From: Cyclaneusma minus
Lineage: Eukaryota > Ascomycota > Leotiomycetes > Marthamycetales > Marthamycetaceae
Assembly (NCBI GenBank): GCA_037179335.1
Contig: JAKZHN010000006.1
Span: 124,001 to 188,000, forward strand
Direction of reading: 5' to 3'
Length of the DNA stretch: 64,000 bases
Below are positions 24,335 to 35,310 of the stretch, piece by piece. Position 1 is the first letter of the stretch, and every line of letters begins with the position of its first letter. The position numbers and the translations under genes are program-made. The notes under the pieces were generated by a model. It did not search any database, was not told the DNA's origin, and was given only the letters and a program-made list of their open reading frames with translations.

Positions 24335-24452
24335 CTTATATAGTCACAGGCCCTTCCAAAGTCCCCAACATCCCGTCTGGGTCCTCTGACCAGTTTCGGT
24401 AGCCATTCATCTCATGAGTTGACAGCAGTTAGATGTACCGACAGCCAACACC
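24335..24452 (-). promoter_or_regulatory. Array unit: leftward TATA box plus paired GACAGCA element
   Basis: The core CTTATATAGTC is at 24335-24345 (minus GACTATATAAG). GACAGCAGTTAG starts at 24421 and CGACAGCCAACACC lies at about 24439-24452. Confidence 0.55.
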
Positions 24453-24642
24453 AGTCTTCGCGGTAAAACCACTCATACTCATCGCAGAACTATGAAGATC
24501 TCGATCTTGGATGCGCATCAGCTTTAGCATACGCACCAAATCTGCAACCAGCTTTTCTACAAGCATTGCATCAGTCCATTCCATTGGTTCAATGAAGAGA
24601 CCTGCCCACTCTTGGGACTGGAAAGGCTGGGAGATCGTGGCC

Positions 24643-24761
24643 TTTATATAGTCACAGCTCTCTCTCAAACCTCAGTGTTCCCCCTTTGGTCAATAATTCT
24701 CTTATAATTCTACCAACATCCAATACAATAACAGCAACTATATACATCGACAGCAGACACC
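24643..24761 (-). promoter_or_regulatory. Array unit: leftward TATA box plus paired GACAGCA element
   Basis: The core TTTATATAGTC starts at 24643. AACAGCAACTA lies near 24729 and CGACAGCAGACACC at about 24748-24761, followed by CAGCGGTAAGACC. Confidence 0.55.
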
Positions 24762-24985
24762 AGCCTCAGCGGTAAGACCACCTTTATTATAGAGCCACAA
24801 ATAGTTCAGCCCTGGAAGCGTAGCCCCACTCCAAATACGCCCTAGTCAGCTTTGCACATACACCAAATCTGCAATCACTCCTCCACACCGCAAGGCCTGC
24901 AAGGGCGCGGAATCGGTCCACTCCATGAAAAGGTGAACTCGGTCACTCCCAGTCTTGAGTCTCGCAATATTGGGAGTACATGGCC

Positions 24986-25103
24986 TTTATATACAAACCC
25001 GCCCCCCCCACCCCAAGTCCCAGATTTCGTTCCGAGCCCTATCTCAATCTATCCATCTGTTCCGTGGGTCGACAGCAGCTACCTCCATCGCCAGCAAACA
25101 CCA
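24986..25103 (-). promoter_or_regulatory. Last well-preserved array unit before the AT-rich island
   Basis: The core TTTATATACA starts at 24986. GTCGACAGCAGCTACC starts at 25068 and CGCCAGCAAACACCAG follows. The next unit (core about 25345) is weak and runs into the island. Confidence 0.5.
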
Positions 25104-25380
25104 GCAACACCACCTACCACCTACCACCCACCACCCACCCCACCATCGCCAATATCTTAAGCCTAGAAGCTCGACCCAGCTCCCTGCCTGCCCATTTCAA
25201 TTTCAAGCACAGCATCACCAACCTAGCACATCCGCAAAATCTGCACTCAGCTTCAATCTCTACAAGCGCAAACTCCGTCCACTCCATCGCGCAGCACAGA
25301 GACAAACCGAGTCTTTGGTCTCAAAATACCAGGATATCTCACCTCTTTTATGGTGTAGCTCGTCACATGCAAAGAAAGGG

Positions 25381-25576
25381 AAAAAGGGGTTTCTTGAATA
25401 TCTTGTATTGCCTGAGGCATAGCCCAGCGATTGCTAGAGCTGCTTTAAATCCCAGGCTTTTGCACTACGCTTAAAGCTATTTGGAATTTTAAAAGCCAAT
25501 ATAAGAGCTTAATGCAAAGCCTGGATAAAGCCAAAGGCTCAATTAAAATTAGCTTTGGCTGCTGCAAAGCCATACG
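25381..25576. repeat. Island-edge repeat, little-mutated copy
   Basis: This 196-bp segment has a diverged direct copy at 25807-26000. Most differences are C-to-T or G-to-A in the inner copy (for example GCATAGCCCAGCGATTGC versus GCATAGCCTAGCAATTGC). The pair therefore shows RIP directly, with the outer copy better preserved. Confidence 0.8.
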
Positions 25577-25622
25577 CTATATAATTAGCTATAAAAAAAT
25601 ATACATAAAAAAACAAATTATC

Positions 25623-25785
25623 AATAAAGCAATTAATATTGGTAAAACAAAATAACAATAATATTTTTTTAATTATTATTATAAATTTTATTATTGCTTA
25701 CGCCCCTAATTGTTAATTAAAAAATTCTATATAAAATTAATTTAATAATAAACCAGCCTTATTATTATAAAACCCATTATTTATA
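25623..25785. repeat. Left outer terminal repeat of the island (RIP-mutated)
   Basis: This copy aligns in direct orientation to 48923-49083. Shared landmarks in order are AATAAAGCAATTAATATT, ATTGCTTACGCCC, a CCAGCCT block and CTATAAAACCCATTAT-like sequence, with transitions making this copy AT-rich. It is interpreted as one LTR of the oldest element in the island. Confidence 0.65.
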
Positions 25786-25806
25786 ATATAGCTTATTATA
25801 TATATA

Positions 25807-26000
25807 AAAAAAGTTTAAATATTTTATATTATTTAAAGCATAGCCTAGCAATTGCTAAAACTGCTTTAAATCCCATGCTTTTATACTATATTTAAAGCTA
25901 TTTAAAAATTTAAAAATTAATATAAAGGCTTAATGCAAAAGCCTAAATAAGGCCAAAAGCTTAATTAAAATTAGCTTCGACTGCTATAAAGCTAGGCGCA
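25807..26000. repeat. Island-edge repeat, RIP-mutated copy
   Basis: This is the inner copy of 25381-25576, separated from it by about 230 bp that contain the left outer terminal repeat. Why this sequence flanks that repeat on both sides is not explained. Confidence 0.75.
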
Positions 26001-26468
26001 AGCACAGCAAAATAGATTATATTTAAACCAATAGCAAAAAAATTAAATAATAGCGATTTTTTTTTAATTAAAAACATATATTAAAAATGAAATATTTGCC
26101 GGTGAAAAAGCGCCGGTTAAAATTAAATTAGCTAATAAATTTTTTAAAAAAATAACTAAAAAAAGCATTTAAAAACCATTTATTCAATTTTTGGATATTT
26201 AATTATAATATATTATTATTGGCTATATATTAAATAGTTTTTTTTTAAATTATAGCCAATATAAAAATAGGCATTAATAATGCTATCAGCACAAAATTTT
26301 TAATGGAATTTATTAATATAAACGCTGCGAATATAAACGCCGCTAGCAAAGCAAAAAGAAAAAATTGATTTTTAAAAATTAAATTTAAATAGAACTCGCA
26401 GCGCTATAATTAGGCAAAACTGGTTATTAATTTTTATAATAATAATTTCTATTTTATTAAGGAATAGA

Positions 26469-26663
26469 TGCAATAGCTACCGTAGAAATGGTTATATAGC
26501 ACTCCGTTTAGCTAGAACGGGGTTAGCGTCTTCTATAATAAAATATTTATAATTTGAAAATGCCTTTAATTTAAAATATAAAGCAATTAATACAATATGT
26601 TATTTATTTTTATAATTAGCATTTTATATTAGATTATATTAAATTAAATGCCTTTTTTTAATA
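26469..26663 (+). repeat. 5' LTR of the plus-strand Copia element
   Basis: It begins TGCAATAGCTACCG and matches 31870-32066 apart from transitions. The ends are estimated to within a few bases; no clear target-site duplication was read. Confidence 0.75.
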
Positions 26664-29600
26664 AATTATAAACCCGGATTAGCGCAAGCGCTTAGATAAA
26701 TAGCTATTTATTATTATAATTAAATTAAATACGAAAATATAGAGTTTTTATTTTAAAAAGCTTTACCATTACTATATTTATACTAATTATTTATAAAATT
26801 AATTAAAATTATTTTGCCTTGCCAATAAAATTACGGCATTTTACCAATTAATTAAAATTGCTAAAGATTTTTTTATAATTATTATAATTATTAAAAATTA
26901 GCAATTAGCCTATTGGCTTTAATAGCTTTTGTAAAAAAGCTGCTATATCAATATATTTTTTATTTTTATTTAATTTTCTTTAATTTTTTTATATTGAATA
27001 AATAAAAAGAATTTAATAAGGCATTGCCCATGCTTTTAAAGGACAATTATAAAATATAATTCTGCAATATAAAAATCCGTTTTAATAATAAAAATGCCTG
27101 GTTTATTATTATTATATTTTTTATTAAATATTTTAATATTAAAATTTTTATTTTTATAAATAACGTATTTTTTTATTTTCTTTTGGCATTAATATTTTAG
27201 CCAGCAATATTAAAGGCAAATTTTTTAAATTTTCCAAAAATAAAAGATTTATTATAAAACTTATTAATAAATTTTAAATGCTTTCTATCAACGGAATAAA
27301 ATATATTTTAAATATAGATAAATTAAAAAACTATAAATGCGCTTAAATTAAAACATTAAATATTATATTTAAAAAATTATTTAATAATAGTAAAGCGTTA
27401 TATAAAAAATAAAATTTAGCAATGTTTTTTTGAATTTTTTAAAAAACAAATATATTAGAATTAGCGCTATTTTTGCATAAATATATATTATGAATTTTGT
27501 TTTATTTAACGCCAATATAATTGTTTATTTTATTTAGAGTTTATTTAAAATTCTATATTACAAATTTATTTTAACCAATACCAATTATTTATTCGCTTTT
27601 AATAATAAAACTTTATTTTTGCAGCTTATTAATATTTTTTAAAAAAATATATTATTATTATTAATATTATAAATTTAGTATTTATAAATAATAATATAAA
27701 TATTAACAATAAGCTAAAAATACTAAAACAAAAGAAATTTTATTTAAATATTGCTAATAATAAAAAAGCCGCTTTTATTGCCCGCTATTGCTATTAAAGC
27801 TTTAATGCTTTAAACAGTTTTTTTATATATTTTATTCTGGGTTTTATAAAATTTTAAATTATTTTAAATTAAAAAATTTATTATTATTTTTTAAAAACAA
27901 TTGCATTTTAATTTATAGCTATATTAAAGCTGCCCGTAAAATTGGCCATTGCTATTTTTATTTCAATTTTAGTTTCTACTAATACCGTCAAAACCATAAA
28001 TTTAAATTTAATAAAAAAGCCCAATTTTTTAAAAATAAGCTAAAATCCTTTGGCAATAACAAAATTAGCAATATAGCCGTTAATATTAAAAAATATTTTG
28101 CCAAATTTTAATTTAGTTTCGGATTTAAAACTATTAAATCCAAAATTAATTTTAAAATAAAATATGCTTAATTATTAAAAAGAAAATTAATAAAGCCTTT
28201 TATATTTTTTAAGCCTTTAATATTAACGTCTTTATATATATATTTAATAATTGATTTTTTTTAAAAAAAATATTAGGCTATTGAATTATTACGAATTTAC
28301 AAAAACTAATAAAAACATAATTATACTATTTATAAAAAAAATAATATATATATATATATATATAAATTATTTTTATTATTAAATAATACTTTTTATATTT
28401 AATTTTAAATTAAATTTAAAGGCTTTTTTTAATAAAATTGTTATTATTAAAGCTTTTATAATTAAAAACTGTTATTCCATTTTCTATATAAATTTTAATA
28501 ATAAAAAAAGGCTTTTATTATGAATAGCAATATTAAAATAATTAATGCTTTACCGCTTTTTTTAAAAAGAAAAATTGCCAAAATATTTTTAAAAATATAA
28601 GCTATTTAAATATAAAATAAACAGTTGAAAGCTATAATATTAATGCTTTTATTATATAAAATTAAAAATTAATAGCAATTTATATAAAATTATTCTTTTA
28701 ACCAAGCCTATTAAAATTTCTTAAAATAGAAATTTTTATAAAATTTGCATTGCTATTAAATTTAAAAATGTATTTCCGAAAAAGCTTAGTCTTTATTATT
28801 ATTATTTTTTAATTTAATTTATTTTAATATTTATAAATCAATACTAATAGTATTTTTGCAAAAAAATCTATATTTTTTATATATTTTTAATAGCTTTACA
28901 TATAAAATTTGGATTTTTCCAAGTTTAATAAAAAATGCTATTATATTTATATTTAAAAAATAGATCTTTAAAATCGAGTTTTAAAATGGCTATAAAACAT
29001 AAATTGCCAAAATTAATAATGCTTTAAAGCTTTTTAAAATTATTAAAAAATAAAATAATAATAAAGGTATTAAATACTAATATATAATTCCCGCTTTTTT
29101 ATATTAGAATAAAATTGCTAAAAACTTAATTTAAATTGCCAAAGCTAATTTTTGTATTTTATTTAAAAATTCCCAATTGCTATTTAAATTTTGAAATAAA
29201 GCAGCTAAATATAATGCATATATACAAAATTGGTATTTTGTAAATTTAATAATTAATAGCTATAATGTTTTTTTAAAAAAAGCTTAAATTGGCATTATAT
29301 TTTTTATTAATTATATATTAAAATATTTAGCGCTAAATATTATGCTTATATTAATTTAAAAGAAATTGAAAAACATTATTATAATAAACATATTAATATT
29401 GAAAGCATTTGTATTTTTATAAATCATTTAAAGCTATAATTTGCCAAATTAAAATTTGTTTTCCCAAATATAAAAAGATTATTTAAATTAGCCATTTATA
29501 AATAATAAAATGAATATTTAAAGAAATTATTAATTTGCGAATGTATAATATTTTTAAAACATAAGGAATATTAAAAAAGAATTAAAATTTTATTAATTGT

Positions 29601-30531
29601 TTTTTGGATTTTAAAAATAATAATAGCAAAAAGCGATTTATTAAAAACGCTAATAGCAATTATACTTTTATTAATTTATTTGCAAAACAAATTGCATTGC
29701 TTTTTGCTATTATATTAAATAAATTATTAAAATTAATAAAAGCTAAATTCAAAAAAAAGAAAATTTAAAAACTTAACCAATATAATATAAAGCTTTAATT
29801 ATGATATATTAGAAATGCTATACTATAGCATATTTAATATAATATAAAATATATTAATTTTTATAGAAATTCTAATTGCTAATTTAAATATTCTTAAATT
29901 AATATTTTTAAAACCAGCTATTAGCGTTTTTAAAAAAAAACCAAATAGGAAAACCAAAAAGTTATATATAGAAGCCGTTTTTTAAAAAAAAACATTAGCG
30001 TTTATTTCAATTAATAATTATATTAAAATTAATAATAATAATATATTTAATTTATTTGCCGCCGAAATTACCAAATTCTGTAAATTAAATTTTTTATTTA
30101 GCAATTATTTTTATTTTATAAAAGCTATAAAGGGCTAATATAAAAATAATAATATCGGTTTAAATAAATAAAAATTTAAAACGCAAAAAGCGGAAAAGCA
30201 AAAACAAAGGTAATAGCGTATTATTATTATAGCTATATTGGTACAAATTAATTATAATAATAATAATTTAAACAATTTGATTAAATTTTCTATAAACACA
30301 TATTTTTTAGCAATAAAACTTTATAATGTTAAAATTTCGCAAATATATAAAAAAACTATAAATAATTTAATTTATAGCTAGCGTTAAAAGGCAATTATAA
30401 TTAAAAAAATATTTTATGTTTAAATAACGGCATTTAATAAATAATTAAATATTTGTTTAAAGCGAATTTAATTTTTACCAAATAAATATATATAATTAAA
30501 AACCTTATTAATAAAGAAATTAAACAATTTA

Positions 30532-30936
30532 AGGCTAGATTTATTACTTATGGTTTTAATTAAATATTTAATAAAAATTATACTAAAATATTTGCCTTTA
30601 CTATTTATATATATTTGTTTTAATTGTTTTTTTTTTAAAAAAAAAGAATATTGGTAATTTAATATTAAAAACGCTTTTATAAAGCCTAAAATACTATTTA
30701 AATTTTTAAAACCTTTTCAAAAGTATTATTATCTCGGAAAATAAGGTTTTTTAAATTTTAAACTTTTTTTATAAATTGAAATAGGCTTTGAAAAATTGGA
30801 ATTTTTTAATAAAATTAAATTGAAAAAATAAAAATTTATTTAAAGCTTGATTAATTTATGCATTTATTTGCATTTTAAATACAAAATTAAATTTTGAATA
30901 TATATTAATAATATAATTGCAATTTATAGAAATAAA
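30532..30936 (+). pseudogene. Copia reverse transcriptase fossil
   Basis: One reading frame carries three ordered Copia RT blocks: KARF at 30532, the D-V-K-x-A-F position at 30661 and the catalytic YVDD position at 30901. Catalytic aspartates are changed to asparagine codons and several stops interrupt the frame. The downstream RNase H region was not resolved. Confidence 0.88.
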
Positions 30937-31869
30937 GCCCAGCTGTTTTAATTTTATTTTAAGCTTTTTAATTGCTTTGTTATTAAAAATTTAAAAGAGA
31001 TTTTTAATCTTTTAATATAAAAATAACAAAAAACCGGAAAGCTATAATTTGTTATATTAATTAGAAATAGTATTTTCGAATTATATTAAATCAATTTGGA
31101 ATTATTAATATTATAGTTTATTTAAGAAAAGATTATAGCCAATCATAATGCTTGTTTTTAATAATATTTAAATTAATATTAAAAAATATTAAAAAATGAT
31201 AAGCACCTTTATATTTACTATAATGCTCATTAAATTAAATATAGCATTTATTTTAAAATAATTAATATAATACATAGCTAATTTGTTAAAGCATTATAAT
31301 AAAATATTTTAGAATTTAATAAAAAAATTTAATATTATTATAAATTATAAATTATATTATAGACTTGGAAAAACATATTTTAAAAATATCATTTATTTTA
31401 ATTTTAATTAGGCTAGCAATAAGATTAATCGAATTAGCATTTTTAAAAGCATAGCTATATTTTATAGCAAATTAATCTTATAAGCTAATAAAAAGCAAAA
31501 ATATATTGCCGTTTTATTTTATACTAATCAAAATTAATAGCTAATTTAAATTTTTTAAGTTTTAGGCTATTTATAGCATATTGGACAAAATTGGAATAGC
31601 ATTTGCATGCTTAAAAATAATATTGGAGTTTTTTATTTAATTAAAAATTCCGAAATTTAAAAAAAATCGAAATATATAAACGTTTTTTATTATTTTATTA
31701 GAAATTTAAAAAAAAAGCTTATTATTAAATATATACTAATAAATAAAATAATGGCTAATGGATTAATTAAGCCGTTATAAAAGGTTAAATTTAAAAAAAT
31801 TATAAAAATATTGGAAATAATTATATAAATTTATAACATAGCCTTTATAGGGAAATATTGAAAAATAAA

Positions 31870-32066
31870 TGCAATAGCTATTATAAAAATAATTATATAA
31901 TATTTTATTTAGCTAGAATAGAACTGGCGTTTTTTATAATTAAATATTTATAATTTGGAAACGCTTTTAATTTAAAATATAAAGTAGTTAATATAATATT
32001 TTATTCATTTTTATAACTAGGGTTTTATATCAAGTTATACCAGATTAAAAGCCCTTTTTCTCAATA
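31870..32066 (+). repeat. 3' LTR of the plus-strand Copia element
   Basis: This is the direct copy of 26469-26663. It retains more C and G near its right end (AGTTATACCAGATTAAAAGC), so the two LTRs were mutated unequally. Confidence 0.75.
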
Positions 32067-32939
32067 TATTTTAATATAATTGGCATTGAATTTGCTATTA
32101 GGCAGGATAAAAATAATATATTTGTTATTATTAGAAAAATAAATATAGTGGTATTAAATTTTAATTTTTTTAATTTTTTTTTAATTTATAAATTAGCTTT
32201 GAAATCCGTAGGAGCGCTGTAAAAGCAATTTTAAAAACTGCTTTATAATTAAAATCAAAATTTTATTATTTTTGCAAAAAAGCGCTATTTAGGAAAAAGG
32301 ACTTGTTAGTGATTTAAAATAGCTGGATTTTAAAGAGTCCTTTAGTCTTCTTCTTTTTTAGATTGCCCTGCAAGCGTTAGCGGCCTGCAAATACCAATTT
32401 AATAAATAGAGAATTAAAAGCTTTAGTCAATTTAAATTGAATTTTAGATTTATAGCGAATTGCTAAAAGCGCTAATTGGATAGTATTGGATTTAAATTGG
32501 CTTTGGCTATAATCGGATAAGTTTTAATTGCGAAAAGCAATTTACTTGAAAATTAATTTTTAATTTGCAGGAAAGACTATTATATTTTTGCTTTAATAAT
32601 ATATTTTATAGAATTTAATATAAAATTAATAAATTATATAAAATTTTGGAATATATCTATAATAAATCAATTATCGGGCTTTGGAAAAAGAAAACTTAAT
32701 CTAAAAGCCTAATTTTTAAATGAAATTAAAAAATTGAACTTATTTGCCAATATAGGTATTAATTAGTCAATTTTTATTTTTTTTTGGCAAAAAAAGGCAT
32801 TAGCAAAATCATTTTATAATTCAAAAATATAAATAGGCTTTAATTTAATATTAAGACTAGCGCTAAAACAAAGTAATTGGCGTAATATAGCGTATTAATT
32901 TTAATTTTAATTTTAAAACATTTGCTTAAAAAGTTTATA

Positions 32940-32963
32940 TTAGATTGTAATATTATTAATATA
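32940..32963 (-). pseudogene. Possible RT active-site relic of the oldest island element
   Basis: On the minus strand the frame reads Y-I-N-N-I-T-I, which fits YVDDITI after G-to-A change and resembles Copia active sites, preceded by hydrophobic residues. If the nested elements are removed, it lies about 3 kb from the right outer repeat, the expected distance in a Copia element of about 5 kb read leftward. Short motif, so moderate support only. Confidence 0.4.
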
Positions 32964-33959
32964 AATAATAATTTAATAATGGATCCAATTTAGATTTTAA
33001 ATTTTAAAAGCAATAAACATAATATGAATTTTTGAAATATTAATATTAAAAATTATGGTTTTTTTTGGGCTTTTTATAAATAAAAGCTTAAAATATTAGC
33101 AGGATTTTTATAAATTCTTTTTAATTGCATTTAATAAAATTGCAATTATCAATATAAAAGGCGTTTAAACCAATTCCCAAAGCATTGCTAAATAAATAAA
33201 TCTGTTTATATATTGACTTGTTAAAAAATTTAATACTATTTAATTGGGGAAAAAGCATGCGCCATCAGGCAAAATCTTTGCAAATCTCCGCAGAAATGCA
33301 GTGAAAAATCCATTTCAAAGCTTATTGAAAAAAAAACCTATAAAAATTTATAATTTGCAATAGTAAAAATAGCTAAATTCCATTGCTATAGCTGCAAAGC
33401 CCAAATTGCCAGCTATAAATTAAATTTAATAAAAATTAATAAATTTGCAAATAGTAAATTAATTTAAAAATTTGCAAATTTCAATTATTTTTTCTAGTAA
33501 AATAAATATAGTAAAAACTTAGATATTAATATTAAGCCCTAGCATTTGAATTATAATACCCTTAGCATTCTTTTTAAAATTTCATTAAATTTTTAAAACC
33601 AAATAAAATAAATTATAATCGGATTTTTAAACGGGGAGCTATTTTAGCTATAACAGCAAAAAAATAATAATATTATTATTTAAATAGTAAAAAACTATAG
33701 ATTTAAAAAGCCAAAATTTAAAAATTTATTTAAAATCTTTCGCAAAAAAATAAAAATAAATAATACTATTATTAATTTAAAAAAAAGCATTTATTTAATA
33801 TAAAAATAGCCGTCTTATATGAAATCAAAAAGCCAACATAAATTAAAGCAATAAATGTTATTTTAAAAGCGCTTTTTATATCCTTTTTAATTAATATATA
33901 GTTTTGGCGGACTTTAATAATTATTTGCAGGATTTATTAAAGCTTAATATTATTAGAAA

Positions 33960-34161
33960 CCAACGCGGGTTGGTTCTTTTAAATATATTAAATAATTAAA
34001 AAGAAGGAGAAAGCTATTTTATAATACTAAATATATAGGTGGCTCCGTTGCGTATATATATATGCCAGGAATATAAATGGGTTTTATGCCTAAATTTCTC
34101 CGGAGCTTTATGGACCTCCGGGCATATAAAGCTTCGATTTGGATTAATGCGGGGGTATTTT
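33960..34161 (-). repeat. Left (3') LTR of the second Copia element
   Basis: It starts with the palindromic CCAACGCGGGTTGG and ends near GCGGGGGTATTTT. A 61-codon open frame over it is LTR sequence, not a gene. Confidence 0.75.
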
Positions 34162-35298
34162 AATATTTGTTTTAAGTCCAATAGCTATTTAAGCTTTTCT
34201 AAAGCCAAATTTTCCTTAATATAAAATTTTATACCCATTTAAAATTTTACTTTATCTTGTATAAAAATAAAAACAAAAATAAGAATTTAAGCGTTTTTTT
34301 ATACCAAATGCCTATATTATTATTATGTTTTCCTTTTTCCTTAAATCTATATTTTATTTTAAAAAATTTTTAAATTTAATAAATTGAATCCGGTTTAAAA
34401 GCTTGATAAAATTATTTGCTATTATATTTTGTATTTAAATATAAATAATTTATCATTTTTAATTATTTTTAAACTTTTGAATAAAATAATATATTATATC
34501 AATATGCTTAAACTTTTTTATAAAGCTGGAAAGTTTTAATAAAAGCAATAGCATTTTTTCTTTTTATATATTTATATAATATAAGTTTTTTTTACCAATT
34601 TTTAAATTCTACAATTTTTAATATTTAAGCTATTTATTAATTTTGCTTAATATTAATTGCAATTATTATAAATTTAATTTTGCAAATAAATATTGCAATG
34701 CTTTTTTATTTTTGGCTAAATTATAAAATAGGATTATTAAGCAATATAGCTATAAATTCGCTAATGCTTTTTCAATTTAATAGCAATTTATAAACTATAT
34801 TACTATAAATTTATAATTTTTTTAATTTGCTTAGGCCGTATTTATTTTTTTAATTAATTATAAACTTTAAATAGCAAAGCAATTATATTATATTAATATT
34901 ATGCTATTTATAAAAATATGCTATAAATTATATTAATTTTCCAATTATAAAGCAAATATTCAATTAGGTAAAAATTATAATATATATTATTTTGTTTAGC
35001 TTCCTTCAAAAAAGGCCAATTTTTATTTGTCTTTTATTATTTTAAATTGGCTTGGTCGTTTTGCTTTTGCTGGCTATAAAAATAAAGTAAATGTTTTTTT
35101 TTATAGAAATTCAAATTTAATATAAAAATTATTAATATATTGCTTTTAATCGATTTATAAAATTTTGGCTAGTCTATTTCTAATAATTTATATATTTAGA
35201 ATTCTTTTAATTTTTCTCGAGTTTTTAATTATAAAATAGAAAAGAAAACCAATAAAAAAATTATTTAGCTTTTTAATAATTTTGGCGGCTATAATAAT

Positions 35299-35310
35299 AT
35301 TATTAATATA
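35299..35310 (-). pseudogene. RT active-site fossil of the second Copia element
   Basis: On the minus strand TAT-ATT-AAT-AAT corresponds to the YVDD box with both aspartates changed to asparagine. Preceding residues (I-I-G-I-I-F-L-I) fit the hydrophobic strand before the Copia active site. Confidence 0.75.

Larger units (their letters stand above)
19331..25375 (-). repeat. Promoter-like tandem array, block 2b (about 18 units)
   Basis: Units of 295-392 bp are marked by minus-strand TATA boxes such as TATATAAAGG, TATATAAGGG, TATTTAAAG and TATAAAGA. Plus-strand core positions are 19593, 19955, 20347, 20655 (degenerate), 21001, 21311, 21606, 21936, 22279, 22608, 22951, 23271, 23618, 23977, 24335, 24643, 24986 and about 25345. 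From about 21 kb rightward, about 55-95 bp to the right of nearly every core, sits a paired element with consensus GACAGCAGCTAGGTC then ATCGACAGCAAACACC. CGGTAAGACCAC often follows. A GTAAATACCTCG-like block about 150 bp from the core corresponds in position to the rightward TATA box of block 2a, but is degenerate. Block 1 shares the TATA and GACAGCA arrangement in the same orientation. No shared ORF was found. Composition is not AT-shifted despite the repetition. Confidence 0.8.
26469..32066 (+). mobile_element. Ty1/Copia LTR retrotransposon, RIP-inactivated
   Basis: Direct terminal repeats of about 195 bp lie at about 26469-26663 and 31870-32066 (shared TGCAATAGCTA, TTTAGCTAGAA, ATATTTATAATTTG blocks), giving a 5.6-kb element. 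The plus strand holds a fossil reverse transcriptase in one frame. KARF with GF at +7 starts at 30532, N-I-K-N-A-F (expected D-V-K-x-A-F) at 30661, and Y-I-N-N-I (expected YVDDI) at 30901. The 123-codon spacing between first and last is normal for Copia. Interfering stops are TAA where CAA is expected, and aspartates appear as AAT. An integrase relic may lie near 29.49-29.6 kb. It is not autonomous in this state. Confidence 0.9.

Noticed and set aside
21660..24425. ATGAGTTGA or ATGAGCTGA two-codon ORFs beside the GACAGCA element
   Set aside because: They are present in a few units only. Most units lack the ATG, so this is not a conserved mini-ORF.
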